Assembly: GCF_004016445.2 (NCBI RefSeq)
Contig: NZ_SADT02000007.1
Coordinates: forward strand, 124,001 to 188,000
Length of the DNA stretch: 64,000 nucleotides
Direction of reading: 5' to 3'
From: Mesorhizobium sp. M2E.F.Ca.ET.219.01.1.1
GTDB taxonomy: Bacteria; Pseudomonadota; Alphaproteobacteria; Rhizobiales; Rhizobiaceae
In this document: in pieces, positions 1 to 8,422 of the stretch
Position numbering within the stretch: the stretch's first letter is position 1
How the letters are laid out: each line of letters opens with the position of its first letter
Made by a program: the position numbers and the translations under genes
Notes under the pieces: model-generated
The model's input: the letters and a program-made list of their open reading frames with translations, nothing else
Told to the model about the DNA's origin: nothing
The model's database searches: none

Positions 1-703
1 TGCCGATGGTGAAGCGGATCTTGGTATCCGACAGTTCCGTCGTCACCGCGACATCGGGGTCGTCGACCAGCTTCTGCAGCTCGCTCACCGTCTTGCGCGG
101 AATGATGATGCCCGGCATGCCTTCCGAACCGGCCGGCGCGTCGATCTCGGCGCGCGCCAGGCGGTGTCCGTCGGTGGCGACCGAGCGCAGCTTCAGCTTG
201 CCGCCGACCTCAACGGCGTGCAGGTAGATGCCGTTCAGGTAGTAGCGCGTTTCCTCCGTCGAGATGGCGAACTGGGTCTTGTCGATCAGCCCCTTCAGCG
301 CCGCCGATTCCAGCCGGAAGATATGCGAGAACGAGCCGGCAGAAAGCTCCGGGAAGTCGGATTGCGGCAGGCACTGCAGGCGGAAGCTCGAACGTCCCGA
401 GGTGACGGTCATCGCGTTGCCGTCCTCGTCCGTCTTCAGCATCACCTCGGCGCCGTCGGAAAGCTTGCGCACGATGTCGTAGAGCAGATGCGCCGGCACC
501 GTCGTCGCGCCGCCACGCTCGACCTTGGCGGGTGTCGCCTCCGTCACCTCGAGGTCGAGGTCGGTCGCCTTCATCTCGAGGCTCGCCCCCTCGGCGCTGA
601 GCAGCACGTTGGAGAGGATCGGGATGGTGTTGCGCCGCTCGACCACGCGGTGGACGTGGTTGAGGGACTTCAGGAGATTTGACCGTTCCAGGATAACACG
701 CAT
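1..703 (-). CDS. dnaN: DNA polymerase III sliding clamp (beta subunit), 3' part missing
   Basis: This is the N-terminal 234 residues of the beta clamp, the ring that tethers DNA polymerase III to DNA. The ATG at 703 gives MRVILERSNLLKSLNHV, followed by RRNTIPILSNVLL, the typical opening of DnaN. Clamp domain 1 and most of domain 2 (ISTEETRYYLNGIYLH, VATDGHRLA) are present. The gene runs off the left edge of the window, so roughly the last third is not visible. It lies about 200 bp downstream of dnaA on the same strand, the classic dnaA-dnaN order, but a hairpin between them suggests at least partly separate transcription. Confidence 0.96.
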   Translation of the reverse strand, partial: MRVILERSNLLKSLNHVHRVVERRNTIPILSNVLLSAEGASLEMKATDLDLEVTEATPAKVERGGATTVPAHLLYDIVRKLSDGAEVMLKTDEDGNAMTVTSGRSSFRLQCLPQSDFPELSAGSFSHIFRLESAALKGLIDKTQFAISTEETRYYLNGIYLHAVEVGGKLKLRSVATDGHRLARAEIDAPAGSEGMPGIIIPRKTVSELQKLVDDPDVAVTTELSDTKIRFTIG

Positions 704-816
704 GACGAACAGGCTCGCTTCAATGAATGAACGGGTCACCGTCAGGCGGCATCCCGCGAAAGCCCTGAAAGGCTTTCAGAATCTCTGTAAGCTGACAGTA
801 AAAAGCCTGCGAACGC

Positions 817-854
817 AAGCCCGCGGCACCGGTTCCGGCCGGTTGCGCGGGCTT
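817..854 (-). terminator. Hairpin downstream of dnaA
   Basis: A 9-bp perfect stem (AAGCCCGCG / CGCGGGCTT) with a 20-nt loop lies about 50 bp past the dnaA stop. The run of U residues on the dnaA strand comes about 10 nt after the stem rather than directly after it, so it may be a weak or partial terminator. A second small hairpin (GAAAGCC / GGCTTTC) sits at 758-777, before dnaN. Confidence 0.5.
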
Positions 855-903
855 TCTGGGGATAAAGCCGGCGATGCGGGTCGCCGGCCATTTTCGCATT
901 GCC

Positions 904-2451
904 TCAGGCCTGGTCGTTGATCAGCCTTCTGAGCAGTTCGAGCTCCTGCGCCAGCGTGTTGTCGCCGCCCGAGAGATCCTCGATCTTGCGCACGGCATGC
1001 AGCACGGTCGTGTGGTCGCGGCCGCCGAAGCGACGCCCGATCTCCGGCAGCGAGCGCGGCGTCATCACTTTCGACAGATACATGGCCACCTGCCGCGGCT
1101 TGACGATGGTGCGCGTGCGCCGGTTGGACAGAAGCTCCGTCTTCGACACGTTGTAGTGGCGCGCCACGATGCGCTGGATGTCCTCGATGCGCACCCGCTT
1201 CGGCTCGCCCGAGCGGTAGATGTGGCCGAGAATCTCGTCGATGCGGTCGATCGTGATCTGCGGCTCGAAGGACTGGCGAAACAGAAGCTGGTTGAAGGCG
1301 CCTTCGAGCTCGCGCCCGCTGCCGGTGACCGTACGGGCGACATGCTCCAGGATCTCGTCCGAGATGTCGAGCGAGGTGTCATCGGTCTTGGCGGTGGCGC
1401 GGCGCAGCTTCAGCATGCCGAGCCGCATGGCGAAATCCGGCGCCGACATTTCCAGCGCCACGCCGCCATTGAGGCGCGAACGCACGCGCGGTTCCAGCGA
1501 TTCCAGTTCCGACGGCGGCCGGTCGGCCGCCACCACCACCTGCTTGGCGCTGTCGAGCAGCATGTTGATGAGGTGGCAGAACTCGTGCTGGATCGATTTG
1601 CCTTGCAGGAACTGCATGTCGTCGATGATCAGCAGATCGATGTCGCGCAGCTGCTCTTTCAGCGTCAGCGCGTTGTTGTCGCGGATCGCCGTGGCGAAGC
1701 GCCACATGAAATACTCCGCCGTCAGATAGACGACGCGCGACTTCGGATTGTGCCGCAGCGATTCCGCCGCGATCGCCTGCAAGAGGTGCGTCTTGCCGAG
1801 CCCGACGGTGGCATGCAGGAAAAGCGGGTTGAAACGCACCGCGCTCGACTGCGATTCCGCCACGGCTCTCGCCGCCGCGAAGGCCACCCTGTTGGACGGT
1901 CCCTCGATGAAGGAGGCGAATGTGTAGCGCGGGTCGAGCGGCGATCCCAGCACATTGTGGCGGAACTCCGGTTCCACGGACGCGCCCTGACGGGGCGCCG
2001 GCGCCCGTTGTTCCACGCGTCCGGCGCTCGCGGTGCCGTTGGCGAGCGCGGTGTGCGTCTGCCTGGTCATCTTGCGGGCCGGCACGATTTCCGGCTCGAC
2101 ATGGTTGCGCCCCTGGCGCGTCGCGGTGCGCACGACGATCTCGATCTTGAGGACGTCGGGATCCTCGTGCCGCCACAGCTCCGCGATAAGCTCGAGATAG
2201 TGGCCGTTGATCCATGACCGCAGGAAGGCGGTTGGCACCGAGATGCGGATAATGCCGCGGGAGGCCTCGGCGACCTTCATGCGACCAAACCAGCTCGAAT
2301 AGACCTCGGCCCCGAGACGCGCCTTCAGCTGGGCCTTGACCCGCTCGAACTTCTGTTCCGCGTCGTTGGATGCCGCCACGTCGTCCCCTCCGACAAAAGT
2401 TGCTGAAAATGGGAGCTCGCCCGCTATCTCCCTCTCGATGCCGCCCTGCAT
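904..2451 (-). CDS. dnaA: Chromosomal replication initiator protein DnaA
   Basis: A 515-residue DnaA, the AAA+ ATPase that opens the replication origin. Visible domains are an N-terminal domain I (QLKARLGAEVYSSWFGRMKV, about residues 41-60), a variable linker to about 165, an AAA+ core with Walker A VGLGKTH at 216-222 and Walker B LLIIDDMQ at 273-280, and the domain IV DNA-binding signature GGRDHTTV at 476-483. The ATG at 2451 was chosen because AAGGAAC precedes it at good spacing. An in-frame ATG at 2508 would add 19 residues but has no good ribosome-binding site. The gene is followed by dnaN and preceded by rpsT, a common alphaproteobacterial arrangement. The long upstream region carries DnaA-box, CtrA-like and GANTC motifs. 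Confidence 0.98.
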   Translation of the reverse strand: MQGGIEREIAGELPFSATFVGGDDVAASNDAEQKFERVKAQLKARLGAEVYSSWFGRMKVAEASRGIIRISVPTAFLRSWINGHYLELIAELWRHEDPDVLKIEIVVRTATRQGRNHVEPEIVPARKMTRQTHTALANGTASAGRVEQRAPAPRQGASVEPEFRHNVLGSPLDPRYTFASFIEGPSNRVAFAAARAVAESQSSAVRFNPLFLHATVGLGKTHLLQAIAAESLRHNPKSRVVYLTAEYFMWRFATAIRDNNALTLKEQLRDIDLLIIDDMQFLQGKSIQHEFCHLINMLLDSAKQVVVAADRPPSELESLEPRVRSRLNGGVALEMSAPDFAMRLGMLKLRRATAKTDDTSLDISDEILEHVARTVTGSGRELEGAFNQLLFRQSFEPQITIDRIDEILGHIYRSGEPKRVRIEDIQRIVARHYNVSKTELLSNRRTRTIVKPRQVAMYLSKVMTPRSLPEIGRRFGGRDHTTVLHAVRKIEDLSGGDNTLAQELELLRRLINDQA

Positions 2452-2834
2452 GATCAAAGTTCCTTGTCTTCTCGTACCCTTTTCCCGCCGGGGATGCGCC
2501 TCCTGCATCCTTGGTCCGACGACCTCATTCGCTGCGCTGCCGCTGCCGCCGCCGGCAAACGGTCATCGCAACTCGCGCAAGGGACCAGCCGCCGGCTCCG
2601 CGCGCCGGCTTTCGACAAAGACAAGGCAATACGCCACCCTCCGGCGAAAACGCCGGCGAGACATCGACTGCCAATGTACAATTACGCCAGTCCCCTACCG
2701 CCACCGAAGAGACAAACCAAGCCACGCGCGGAATTGCTCCACGTCATGAATTCTGCCATTTTGTGCTGGCCGATTCAGGCTGGGTCAGGGGCTTAGTGCC
2801 CGTCCCTTCGATGGATGGACATTACCGAAATCGC

Positions 2835-2843
2835 TGTGGATAG
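2835..2843 (-). promoter_or_regulatory. DnaA-box-like site
   Basis: TGTGGATAG on the + strand is an 8/9 match to the reverse complement of the DnaA box TTATCCACA. It lies about 385 bp upstream of the dnaA start and 13 bp from a CtrA-like motif, consistent with autoregulation of dnaA. Confidence 0.4.
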
Positions 2844-2856
2844 GGCAAGGCCACGT

Positions 2857-2871
2857 CTAACGGTTTTTTAA
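2857..2871. promoter_or_regulatory. CtrA-like motif upstream of dnaA
   Basis: The site reads CTAA, seven bases, TTAA, a 7/8 match to the CtrA box TTAA-N7-TTAA. Such near matches occur by chance in AT-rich stretches. Its position beside a DnaA-box-like site makes it worth noting. Confidence 0.3.
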
Positions 2872-3051
2872 CGAATCTGGTTACCGGAAGGGGCTTGAAT
2901 TCGGATGCCGCCACGGCACGTTTTGACAAAGCCATTGTGATTCAAACCCTTTTCCGGCGAATATGAAAAAGGCCCCCCGAAACGAAATATTCTGAAATAA
3001 TTCTCTTGACAGCTACTTCTCCCCCGCCGTCCGACCGCGCGTTGAACAAGC

Positions 3052-3060
3052 TGTGGATGA
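3052..3060 (-). promoter_or_regulatory. Second DnaA-box-like site
   Basis: TGTGGATGA on the + strand is an 8/9 match to the reverse complement of TTATCCACA, about 600 bp upstream of dnaA and downstream of the rpsT terminator. Confidence 0.3.
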
Positions 3061-3238
3061 CCGTCTGTAAGTCTTTGAAAAAAATGCCGAATTTCTGACA
3101 GGGGAATTTGGGCAGCTGCCGCAGCGGGGGCGCGCAGATATAAGCGGCGCTGTATATGCCGGCAAAACATTACCGGCATTTGAATCGCCTCACAAGTGCG
3201 GCTTCCGGGCGAACTTTTTAAGTACTTGCCGGCAAACG

Positions 3239-3265
3239 AAAAAACCCGGCCTGTACGGCCGGGTT
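3239..3265 (-). terminator. rpsT intrinsic terminator
   Basis: On the minus strand the perfect 9-bp stem AACCCGGCC / GGCCGGGTT with a 5-nt loop runs straight into a T tract. It lies about 30 bp past the rpsT stop codon, a textbook rho-independent terminator that separates rpsT from dnaA. Confidence 0.9.
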
Positions 3266-3294
3266 CAATATCGACGGAGTGAAAGAGGAGTCGG

Positions 3295-3561
3295 TCAGGC
3301 CGACAGCGTCTTGACCCGCTGGGCCAGCCGCGAAACCTTGCGGGAAGCCGTGTTCTTGTGAACGACGCCCTTGGTGGCGGCGCGCATCAATTCCGGCTCC
3401 GCTGCCTTGAAGGCTTCGACCGCGGCGGCCTTGTCGCCGGCGGACAGCGCCTCTTCGACCTTGCGGACATAGCTGCGCACGCGCGAGCGACGGTTCTTGT
3501 TGACCGCAGCGCGGCGGGCGATCTTGCGCGTAGCCTTTTTGGCCGAGGAAGTGTTGGCCAT
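3295..3561 (-). CDS. rpsT: 30S ribosomal protein S20
   Basis: An 88-residue, strongly basic protein starting MANTSSAKKATRKIARRA, with the S20 pattern of Lys/Arg-rich helices and the conserved segment KGVVHKNTASRKVSRL near the C-terminus. Length matches the family. S20 binds 16S rRNA early in assembly of the small subunit. It is monocistronic, with a strong sigma-70 type promoter at 3651-3679 and an intrinsic terminator at 3239-3265. Position next to dnaA is conserved across alphaproteobacteria. Confidence 0.98.
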   Translation of the reverse strand: MANTSSAKKATRKIARRAAVNKNRRSRVRSYVRKVEEALSAGDKAAAVEAFKAAEPELMRAATKGVVHKNTASRKVSRLAQRVKTLSA

Positions 3562-3650
3562 GATGCCTCTCTTCTGATCTGGTGAGCGCCAGCGATGTCG
3601 CAGGGCGCAAAAAACAAACGGGCAGCCACGGGCCGCCTCGGTTGGTGCGG

Positions 3651-3679
3651 CTTATAGTTCAGCTTTTTCGGCGCGTCAA
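3651..3679 (-). promoter_or_regulatory. rpsT promoter
   Basis: Reading the minus strand, TTGACG (3679-3674) is followed by exactly 17 bases and then TATAAG (3656-3651). This is close to the sigma-70 consensus. It predicts a transcript start near 3644 and a leader of roughly 85 nt before the rpsT ATG. Confidence 0.75.
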
Positions 3680-3742
3680 CGCCGCTTTGCCGTGTTTTTC
3701 GGGCTTCATAACGTGTCGCTCAGAATCGCGCCGTGCCATGGC

Positions 3743-4516
3743 TCAGCGATTGGTGAAATTGGGTTTCCGCTTCTCGACGAACGCAGCCATGCCTTCCTTC
3801 TGGTCGTCGAGCGCAAACAGCGAATGGAACAGACGGCGCTCGAAGCGCAGCCCCTCGGCCAGCGTCGTTTCGTAGGCGCGGTTGACGGCTTCCTTGGTCA
3901 TCATGACCGACGGCAGCGAGAACTCGGCGATCTTCGCCGCCGTCTTCAACGCTTCGTCGAGCAGTTCGGCGACCGGGACCACCCGCGACACCAGTCCGCA
4001 GCGCTCGGCCTCGCCCGCATCCATCATGCGCCCGGTCAGGCACATGTCCATCGCCTTCGACTTGCCGACGAAGCGCGTCAGCCGCTGCGAGCCCCCCATG
4101 CCCGGCATGACGCCGAGCGTGATTTCGGGCTGGCCGAACTTGGCGTTGTCGCCGGCGATGATGAAGTCGCACATCATGGCCAATTCGCAGCCGCCGCCGA
4201 GCGCATAGCCCGCGACCGCCGCGACGATGGGCTTGCGCGTGCGCGTGAATTCCTCCCAGCCGACGAAGAAATCCTGCGTGTAGGCGTCGGCGAAGGAGAT
4301 CGCCTGCATTTCCTTGATGTCGGCGCCGGCAGCGAACGCCTTTTCCGAGCCGGTGAGCACCATCGCGCCGATCCCCGCATCGGCGTTGAACGCGCCCGCC
4401 GCCACCACCACCTCCGCAAGGACCTGCGAATTCAGCGCATTGAGCGCCTTGGGCCGGTTCAGCGTGATCAGCCCGACCTTGCCGCGTGTTTCCACGAGAA
4501 TGGTTTCATAGGTCAT
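3743..4516 (-). CDS. Enoyl-CoA hydratase (crotonase family)
   Basis: A 257-residue classical enoyl-CoA hydratase, which adds water to trans-2-enoyl-CoA in beta-oxidation. The oxyanion-hole region AFAAGADIKEM and both catalytic glutamates are present, in LGGGCELAMM and FGQPEITLG. Length and motifs match short-chain hydratases. The gene lies between mutM and rpsT on the same strand, 40 bp after mutM, an arrangement common in Rhizobiales, so it may be co-transcribed with mutM. The ATG at 4516 is preceded by a GAGGAGA-type ribosome-binding site. Confidence 0.93.
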   Translation of the reverse strand: MTYETILVETRGKVGLITLNRPKALNALNSQVLAEVVVAAGAFNADAGIGAMVLTGSEKAFAAGADIKEMQAISFADAYTQDFFVGWEEFTRTRKPIVAAVAGYALGGGCELAMMCDFIIAGDNAKFGQPEITLGVMPGMGGSQRLTRFVGKSKAMDMCLTGRMMDAGEAERCGLVSRVVPVAELLDEALKTAAKIAEFSLPSVMMTKEAVNRAYETTLAEGLRFERRLFHSLFALDDQKEGMAAFVEKRKPNFTNR

Positions 4517-4557
4517 GGCGTACGTCTCCTCGCTTCTCTTGGAGAGACCGGTCTAGC

Positions 4558-5448
4558 TCACCGCTGACAGGTCCGGCAATAGAAGGTCGAGCGGCCGCTC
4601 TGCACGATGCGCTCGATATGGCCGCGGCAGCCCGGTTTCGGACATGGCTCTCCCTCGCGATCATAGACCGCGAAGGAATGCTGGAAATAGCCGAGGGATC
4701 CATCGGCCTGCACATAGTCGCGCAGCGAGGAGCCGCCGGCGGCGATCGCGTCGGCGATGACCGCGCGGATCGCCTCCGCGAGGCGCCCGCTTTGCTCTTT
4801 CGCCTTCTTGGCCGACCCGGCAATGGTACCAGCTTCGCGCAACGGCGACAGGCCGGCGCGCCACAGGGCCTCCGCCACATATATATTGCCAAGTCCGGCG
4901 ATCAGCCGCTGATCGAGCAGCGCCGCCTTGAGCGGCGATCTGCGATCCTTGAGCAGTGAGGCGAGCAGGGGACCGTCGAGCGCGTTGCCGGTCGGCTCGA
5001 CGCCCAGTCCGGCCAGCATCGGATGCGTGTCCGGCGCGCCTTCGGCAAACAGCATGAAGCCGAAGCGGCGCGGGTCGTTGAAGATGACGCTGGATCGCAC
5101 GCCCTTTTGCGAGACGACGTCGAACACGACATGGTCGTGCGCCGCATTTTTCGACCGCTCGTGATGGAAAGAGCCGGGGATGTCGCTGCTCCCGGCGGTT
5201 TCGACCCGGAATGATCCCGACATGCCGAGGTGGCAGATCAGCACCGGACCATCCTCGATATGCATCGTCAGATATTTGGCGCGCCGGCCAAGCGCCGTCA
5301 CGGTCTTGCCGGTAAGCCGCTGCGAAAAGCGTTCGGGAAAAGGAAAGCGAAGGTCGGGCCTGCGCGCTTCGACCTTGACCAGCCGCGCACCCTCTAGCAC
5401 CGGCTGCAGTCCACGCCGGACTGTCTCGACTTCGGGCAGCTCAGGCAT
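4558..5448 (-). CDS. mutM: Formamidopyrimidine-DNA glycosylase
   Basis: A 296-residue bifunctional DNA glycosylase/AP lyase that removes 8-oxoguanine and other oxidised purines. It begins MPELPEVETVRRGL, giving the N-terminal proline nucleophile and catalytic Glu of the family. HLGMSGSF and the long C-terminal half follow, including LIAGLGNIYVAEALW of the H2TH region. The last residues form a four-cysteine zinc finger (CPKPGC and CRTCQR). All key residues are present. The start overlaps the end of deoB by 8 bp, so the two are translationally linked. Confidence 0.97.
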   Translation of the reverse strand: MPELPEVETVRRGLQPVLEGARLVKVEARRPDLRFPFPERFSQRLTGKTVTALGRRAKYLTMHIEDGPVLICHLGMSGSFRVETAGSSDIPGSFHHERSKNAAHDHVVFDVVSQKGVRSSVIFNDPRRFGFMLFAEGAPDTHPMLAGLGVEPTGNALDGPLLASLLKDRRSPLKAALLDQRLIAGLGNIYVAEALWRAGLSPLREAGTIAGSAKKAKEQSGRLAEAIRAVIADAIAAGGSSLRDYVQADGSLGYFQHSFAVYDREGEPCPKPGCRGHIERIVQSGRSTFYCRTCQR

Positions 5449-6688
5449 GGCCGCCTATCGTTGCGAGGAAGGATGTTCCATGGCGGCCGGCTGCCAGGCC
5501 AAGGTGATCCGCAACGGTTTCGCCGATATCGGCGAAGGTCGGCCTGAGCCCGATGTCGCCGCCCTTCAGCCCCGGCCCGATGCCGATCACCGGAACGCGC
5601 TCACGCGTATGGTCGGTGCCGCGCCAGGTAGGGTCGTTGCCGTGATCGGCTGTGAGGATGAGAAGGTCGCCCGGCCTCAGGCGCGACAGCGCCTCGGGCA
5701 GCCGGCGGTCGAAGGCTTCGAGCGCCGCGGCATAGCCGGCGACATCGCGCCGATGGCCGAACTCGGTGTCGAAGTCGACGAAATTGGCAAAGACCAGGTC
5801 GCCTTCGCCGGCATCGTCCATGGCGCCGAGCGCCTTGTCGAACATCGCCATGTTGCCGCCGGCCTTGCGCACGTCCGAAATTCCGCGATGGGCGAAGATA
5901 TCGCCGATCTTGCCGACCGCGATGACCTTGCTGCCGCGCTCCGTCAGCCGGTCGAGCAGGGTCGGCTCCGGCGGCGGCACCGCATAGTCGCGGCGGTTGT
6001 GGGTGCGCTGGAACGTGGCAGGCGTCTCGCCCACGAACGGCCGCGCGATCACGCGCCCGATCTTGAGCGGATCGACGAGCCGGCGCACCGTGAGGCAAAG
6101 CTCATAAAGCCTCTCCAGGCCGAAATGCGTTTCATGCGCGGCGATCTGCAACACGGAATCCACCGAGGTGTAACAGATCGGTCTGCCGGTGCGGATATGC
6201 TCCTCGCCGAAGCGCTCGATGATCTCGGTTCCCGGCGCATGGCAATTGCCGAGGATGCCCGGCACCTTGCCCTCGCGGATGATCGCCTCGGTCAGCTCGG
6301 GCGGGAAGGCCGGCATGGTATCGGGAAAGTAACCCCAGTCGAAGCGCACGGGCAGTCCAGCGATCTCCCAATGGCCCGACGGCGTGTCCTTGCCGCTCGA
6401 CACCTCCTGGGCGGCGCCGTGGAAGACCGAGGCGACCGGCGGCGCATCGATGCCGGTTCTGAGCCCCGTCGCGGTTTGCGCCGCCCGGCCAAGCCCGAGC
6501 GACATCATGTTGGGCACGGCGAGCGGTCCTTTGCGCAAACCCTCCCGATCGGCGCGGCCTTCGGCGCAAGCCTTGAAGATATGCCCGAACGTGTCGGCGC
6601 CGGCATCGCCATAACGTTCGGCGTCGGCCGCGCCGCCGATGCCGAAAGAATCGAGAACGAACAGGAACGCGCGCGCCATGGGTGTCAT
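5441..6688 (-). CDS. deoB: Phosphopentomutase
   Basis: A 415-residue metalloenzyme of the alkaline phosphatase superfamily that interconverts ribose-1- and ribose-5-phosphate (and the deoxy forms) in nucleoside salvage. It shows FLFVLDSFGIGGAAD with the metal-binding Asp near the N-terminus, SGHWEIAG, and the C-terminal metal motif LTADHGNDPTW. Length fits the family. The ATG at 6688 (MTPMARAFLF) has AGGA about 9 nt upstream. A Met three codons later is a possible alternative. In many relatives ubiE-type genes sit upstream of mutM, but here deoB occupies that place and overlaps mutM. Confidence 0.96.
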   Translation of the reverse strand: MTPMARAFLFVLDSFGIGGAADAERYGDAGADTFGHIFKACAEGRADREGLRKGPLAVPNMMSLGLGRAAQTATGLRTGIDAPPVASVFHGAAQEVSSGKDTPSGHWEIAGLPVRFDWGYFPDTMPAFPPELTEAIIREGKVPGILGNCHAPGTEIIERFGEEHIRTGRPICYTSVDSVLQIAAHETHFGLERLYELCLTVRRLVDPLKIGRVIARPFVGETPATFQRTHNRRDYAVPPPEPTLLDRLTERGSKVIAVGKIGDIFAHRGISDVRKAGGNMAMFDKALGAMDDAGEGDLVFANFVDFDTEFGHRRDVAGYAAALEAFDRRLPEALSRLRPGDLLILTADHGNDPTWRGTDHTRERVPVIGIGPGLKGGDIGLRPTFADIGETVADHLGLAAGRHGTSFLATIGGHA

Positions 6689-6811
6689 TGTTGTCAGTCC
6701 TGGTCGCCAGACATAAGGTTCCCTCGCGGCGTTGGCAAATCGGAAACCAAACCGCAACCGCTTCGCGCCATAGTTGCGACGAGGCGTGGATATGGCGGGA
6801 GCAAAGCAAGC

Positions 6812-7750
6812 ATGGCGAGGCGCGGCAAAACCGCGGCAAGGCAGGCCGCGAAAATATGCGCGGCCGCTCTCCTGGCGTCAGGCGCCGCCGCATGGCCGGC
6901 ACACGCCGACTGGCGTGACGACATCGGCACGTTCCGCATCGGCATCGTTGCCGAGCCGGGCGGCGGCAACTCCGTCCCCGGGCTTGCGCGTCTGACGGAA
7001 GCCTACGCCAATGCGCTCGGCATGAAGGTCGAATTCGTCGTTGCGCGCGACTATGCGGCGCTGATCGAGGCGCAGGCGAGCGGGCGCGTGCAATACGCTG
7101 TCTATTCGGCGCTCGCCTATGCCACGGCCTCAGAGCGCTGCGGCTGTGTCGAACCACTGGTGGCGCCGGTCGACGCCGACGGCGCCGTCGGCATCCGCTC
7201 CGTCCTGGTGACGCGCGACGGCAGGCTGCAGGATCTTGCCGCCATGGCTTCGCATCGGATCGCGATTGCGCCGGCCGATAATGTCGGCGGCGCGCTGCTG
7301 CCGCTGGCTGCCCTTTCCGCCGCAGGGGTCAAGATTGCGCAGGATTCGCCGTTCCTGGCACGCACCGCGTCGGCCACGGCGGCCGAGACGATGTTGAGCG
7401 GCGGCGATGCGGATGGCCTGTTCGGATGGGAGCCGGCCGATGCCGACGGTCAATCCATCCATTCCGGCGGCACGCTCGCGCGGCTGGAGGCTGCCGGCAT
7501 CCCCGGGGCATCGCTTAGGGTGTTATGGACCTCCGACCTGTTGCGCTACGGGCCGCACGCAGTCCGCAGCGATCTCGATTCCGAGGCGAAACGCCGGCTG
7601 ACGGTCTTCCTGACCAATCTCAAATCGCAGACGCCCGATATGTACGACCTGCTGGAGAGGGCGCATTCCGGTGGCTTCGTGCCGGCGATGTCCAAGGATT
7701 ACGCCATGGCGACGGCCATCTTGCGGCAGGCATCCGATGGCCGGGAGTGA
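6812..7750 (+). CDS. PhnD-like periplasmic solute-binding protein (orphan)
   Basis: A 312-residue exported protein. Basic residues, a hydrophobic stretch (ICAAALLASGAAA) and a likely cleavage after PAHA form the signal peptide. The mature part starts WRDDIGTFRIGIVAEPGG and has the two-lobe PhnD/phosphate-phosphonate binding pattern (YAALIEAQASGRVQYAVYS; IAIAPADNVGG). No permease or ATPase gene is adjacent, so the transporter partner and ligand are unknown. The gene is divergent from deoB and convergent with the TadE-type gene, whose stop lies 3 bp away. The open frame continues far upstream, antisense to deoB, but only the part from 6812 makes sense as protein. Confidence 0.72.
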   Translation: MARRGKTAARQAAKICAAALLASGAAAWPAHADWRDDIGTFRIGIVAEPGGGNSVPGLARLTEAYANALGMKVEFVVARDYAALIEAQASGRVQYAVYSALAYATASERCGCVEPLVAPVDADGAVGIRSVLVTRDGRLQDLAAMASHRIAIAPADNVGGALLPLAALSAAGVKIAQDSPFLARTASATAAETMLSGGDADGLFGWEPADADGQSIHSGGTLARLEAAGIPGASLRVLWTSDLLRYGPHAVRSDLDSEAKRRLTVFLTNLKSQTPDMYDLLERAHSGGFVPAMSKDYAMATAILRQASDGRE

Positions 7751-7753
7751 CGA

Positions 7754-8380
7754 TCAGCAGTCGCTGCAAGGAATGGTCGGACTCCGGCGAGGCCTGAGAT
7801 AATAGGTCTCGCTCATGTTTATGTGGCTGAAGGTCGACAACAATCCGGCCGATCTCTGCTGGGCGTTGTTCGCGTCCCACGAGATCACCGGCGTATAGCC
7901 AAGGTCGCTCTCGACGCGGATCAGGAAGGTGTTGCGGATTTTCAAGTTCGTCGGCACCGTGGTGATCGTGTTCGGGGTCGCGTCGGCGCTGTAGGTGTTG
8001 CCCACCAGCTTGCGCGACCATGCCACCAGCACCCTCGGTGTTGCCTCGTCCGTGATCTGGATCGCGGTGATGATGATCGACGGCTGCGAGCGGTTGTAAG
8101 GCAGAAGCGTCGTGCTGCCGATCTGCATGATCGCTTCGAGGTTCGCCTTCACGACCGTCTGCTGCTGCGTGACGAGGTCGGCCACCATGCTGCCGATGCG
8201 GCTGACCTTCTTGCTGGTCTCGATGGCTTGCGATGCCTCCATCGTGATGAAATACATGATGAGCAGCACCGGCGCGATGAACGCAAACTCGATCGCGGCG
8301 ACGCCGCGCCGATCGTGGCCGAACCGCCTCGCTCGCGCCACGATGGCCGAAATCCCCCAATGTGCCCCCGCACGGTACAT
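7754..8380 (-). CDS. TadE/TadG-type minor pseudopilin
   Basis: A 208-residue protein with a basic N-terminus (about 25 residues), then RRGVAAIEFAFIAPVLLIMY, a TadE-like segment. The glycine before the hydrophobic helix and Glu at +5 form the prepilin-peptidase cleavage motif recognised by CpaA. The rest is a soluble domain with no motif I can name, ending in a cysteine-containing tail (IPCSDC). It lies directly downstream of the second TadE gene (42 bp) on the same strand and so is probably co-transcribed with it. It likely serves as a minor pilin or pilus-assembly subunit in the inner membrane. Confidence 0.8.
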   Translation of the reverse strand: MYRAGAHWGISAIVARARRFGHDRRGVAAIEFAFIAPVLLIMYFITMEASQAIETSKKVSRIGSMVADLVTQQQTVVKANLEAIMQIGSTTLLPYNRSQPSIIITAIQITDEATPRVLVAWSRKLVGNTYSADATPNTITTVPTNLKIRNTFLIRVESDLGYTPVISWDANNAQQRSAGLLSTFSHINMSETYYLRPRRSPTIPCSDC

Positions 8381-8422
8381 CCTATCCCTCCAAGCCGCCC
8401 AAGCCCCAGCCGCCCGCCGGCC

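Larger units (their letters stand above)
2452..3238 (-). promoter_or_regulatory. Long dnaA upstream region with cell-cycle-type motifs
   Basis: Nearly 800 bp without a convincing gene separate rpsT from dnaA. The stretch is AT-richer than its surroundings at 2820-3020. It holds two 8/9 matches to the DnaA box (2835-2843, 3052-3060), one 7/8 match to the CtrA motif TTAA-N7-TTAA (2857-2871), and four GANTC sites (2772, 2873, 2939, 3182), which are the CcrM methylation sequence. Short open frames here look like chance. This is probably the dnaA promoter and leader. Whether it also acts as an origin cannot be decided from the sequence alone. Confidence 0.55.

Noticed and set aside
2868..3179. A 103-codon frame between rpsT and dnaA
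   Set aside because: It has no ribosome-binding site, odd composition and no recognisable family. It sits in a probable regulatory region.
5180..6811. In-frame upstream extension of the PhnD-like gene
   Set aside because: The extension lies antisense to deoB and mutM and gives nonsense-like sequence. The signal peptide begins at the ATG at 6812.
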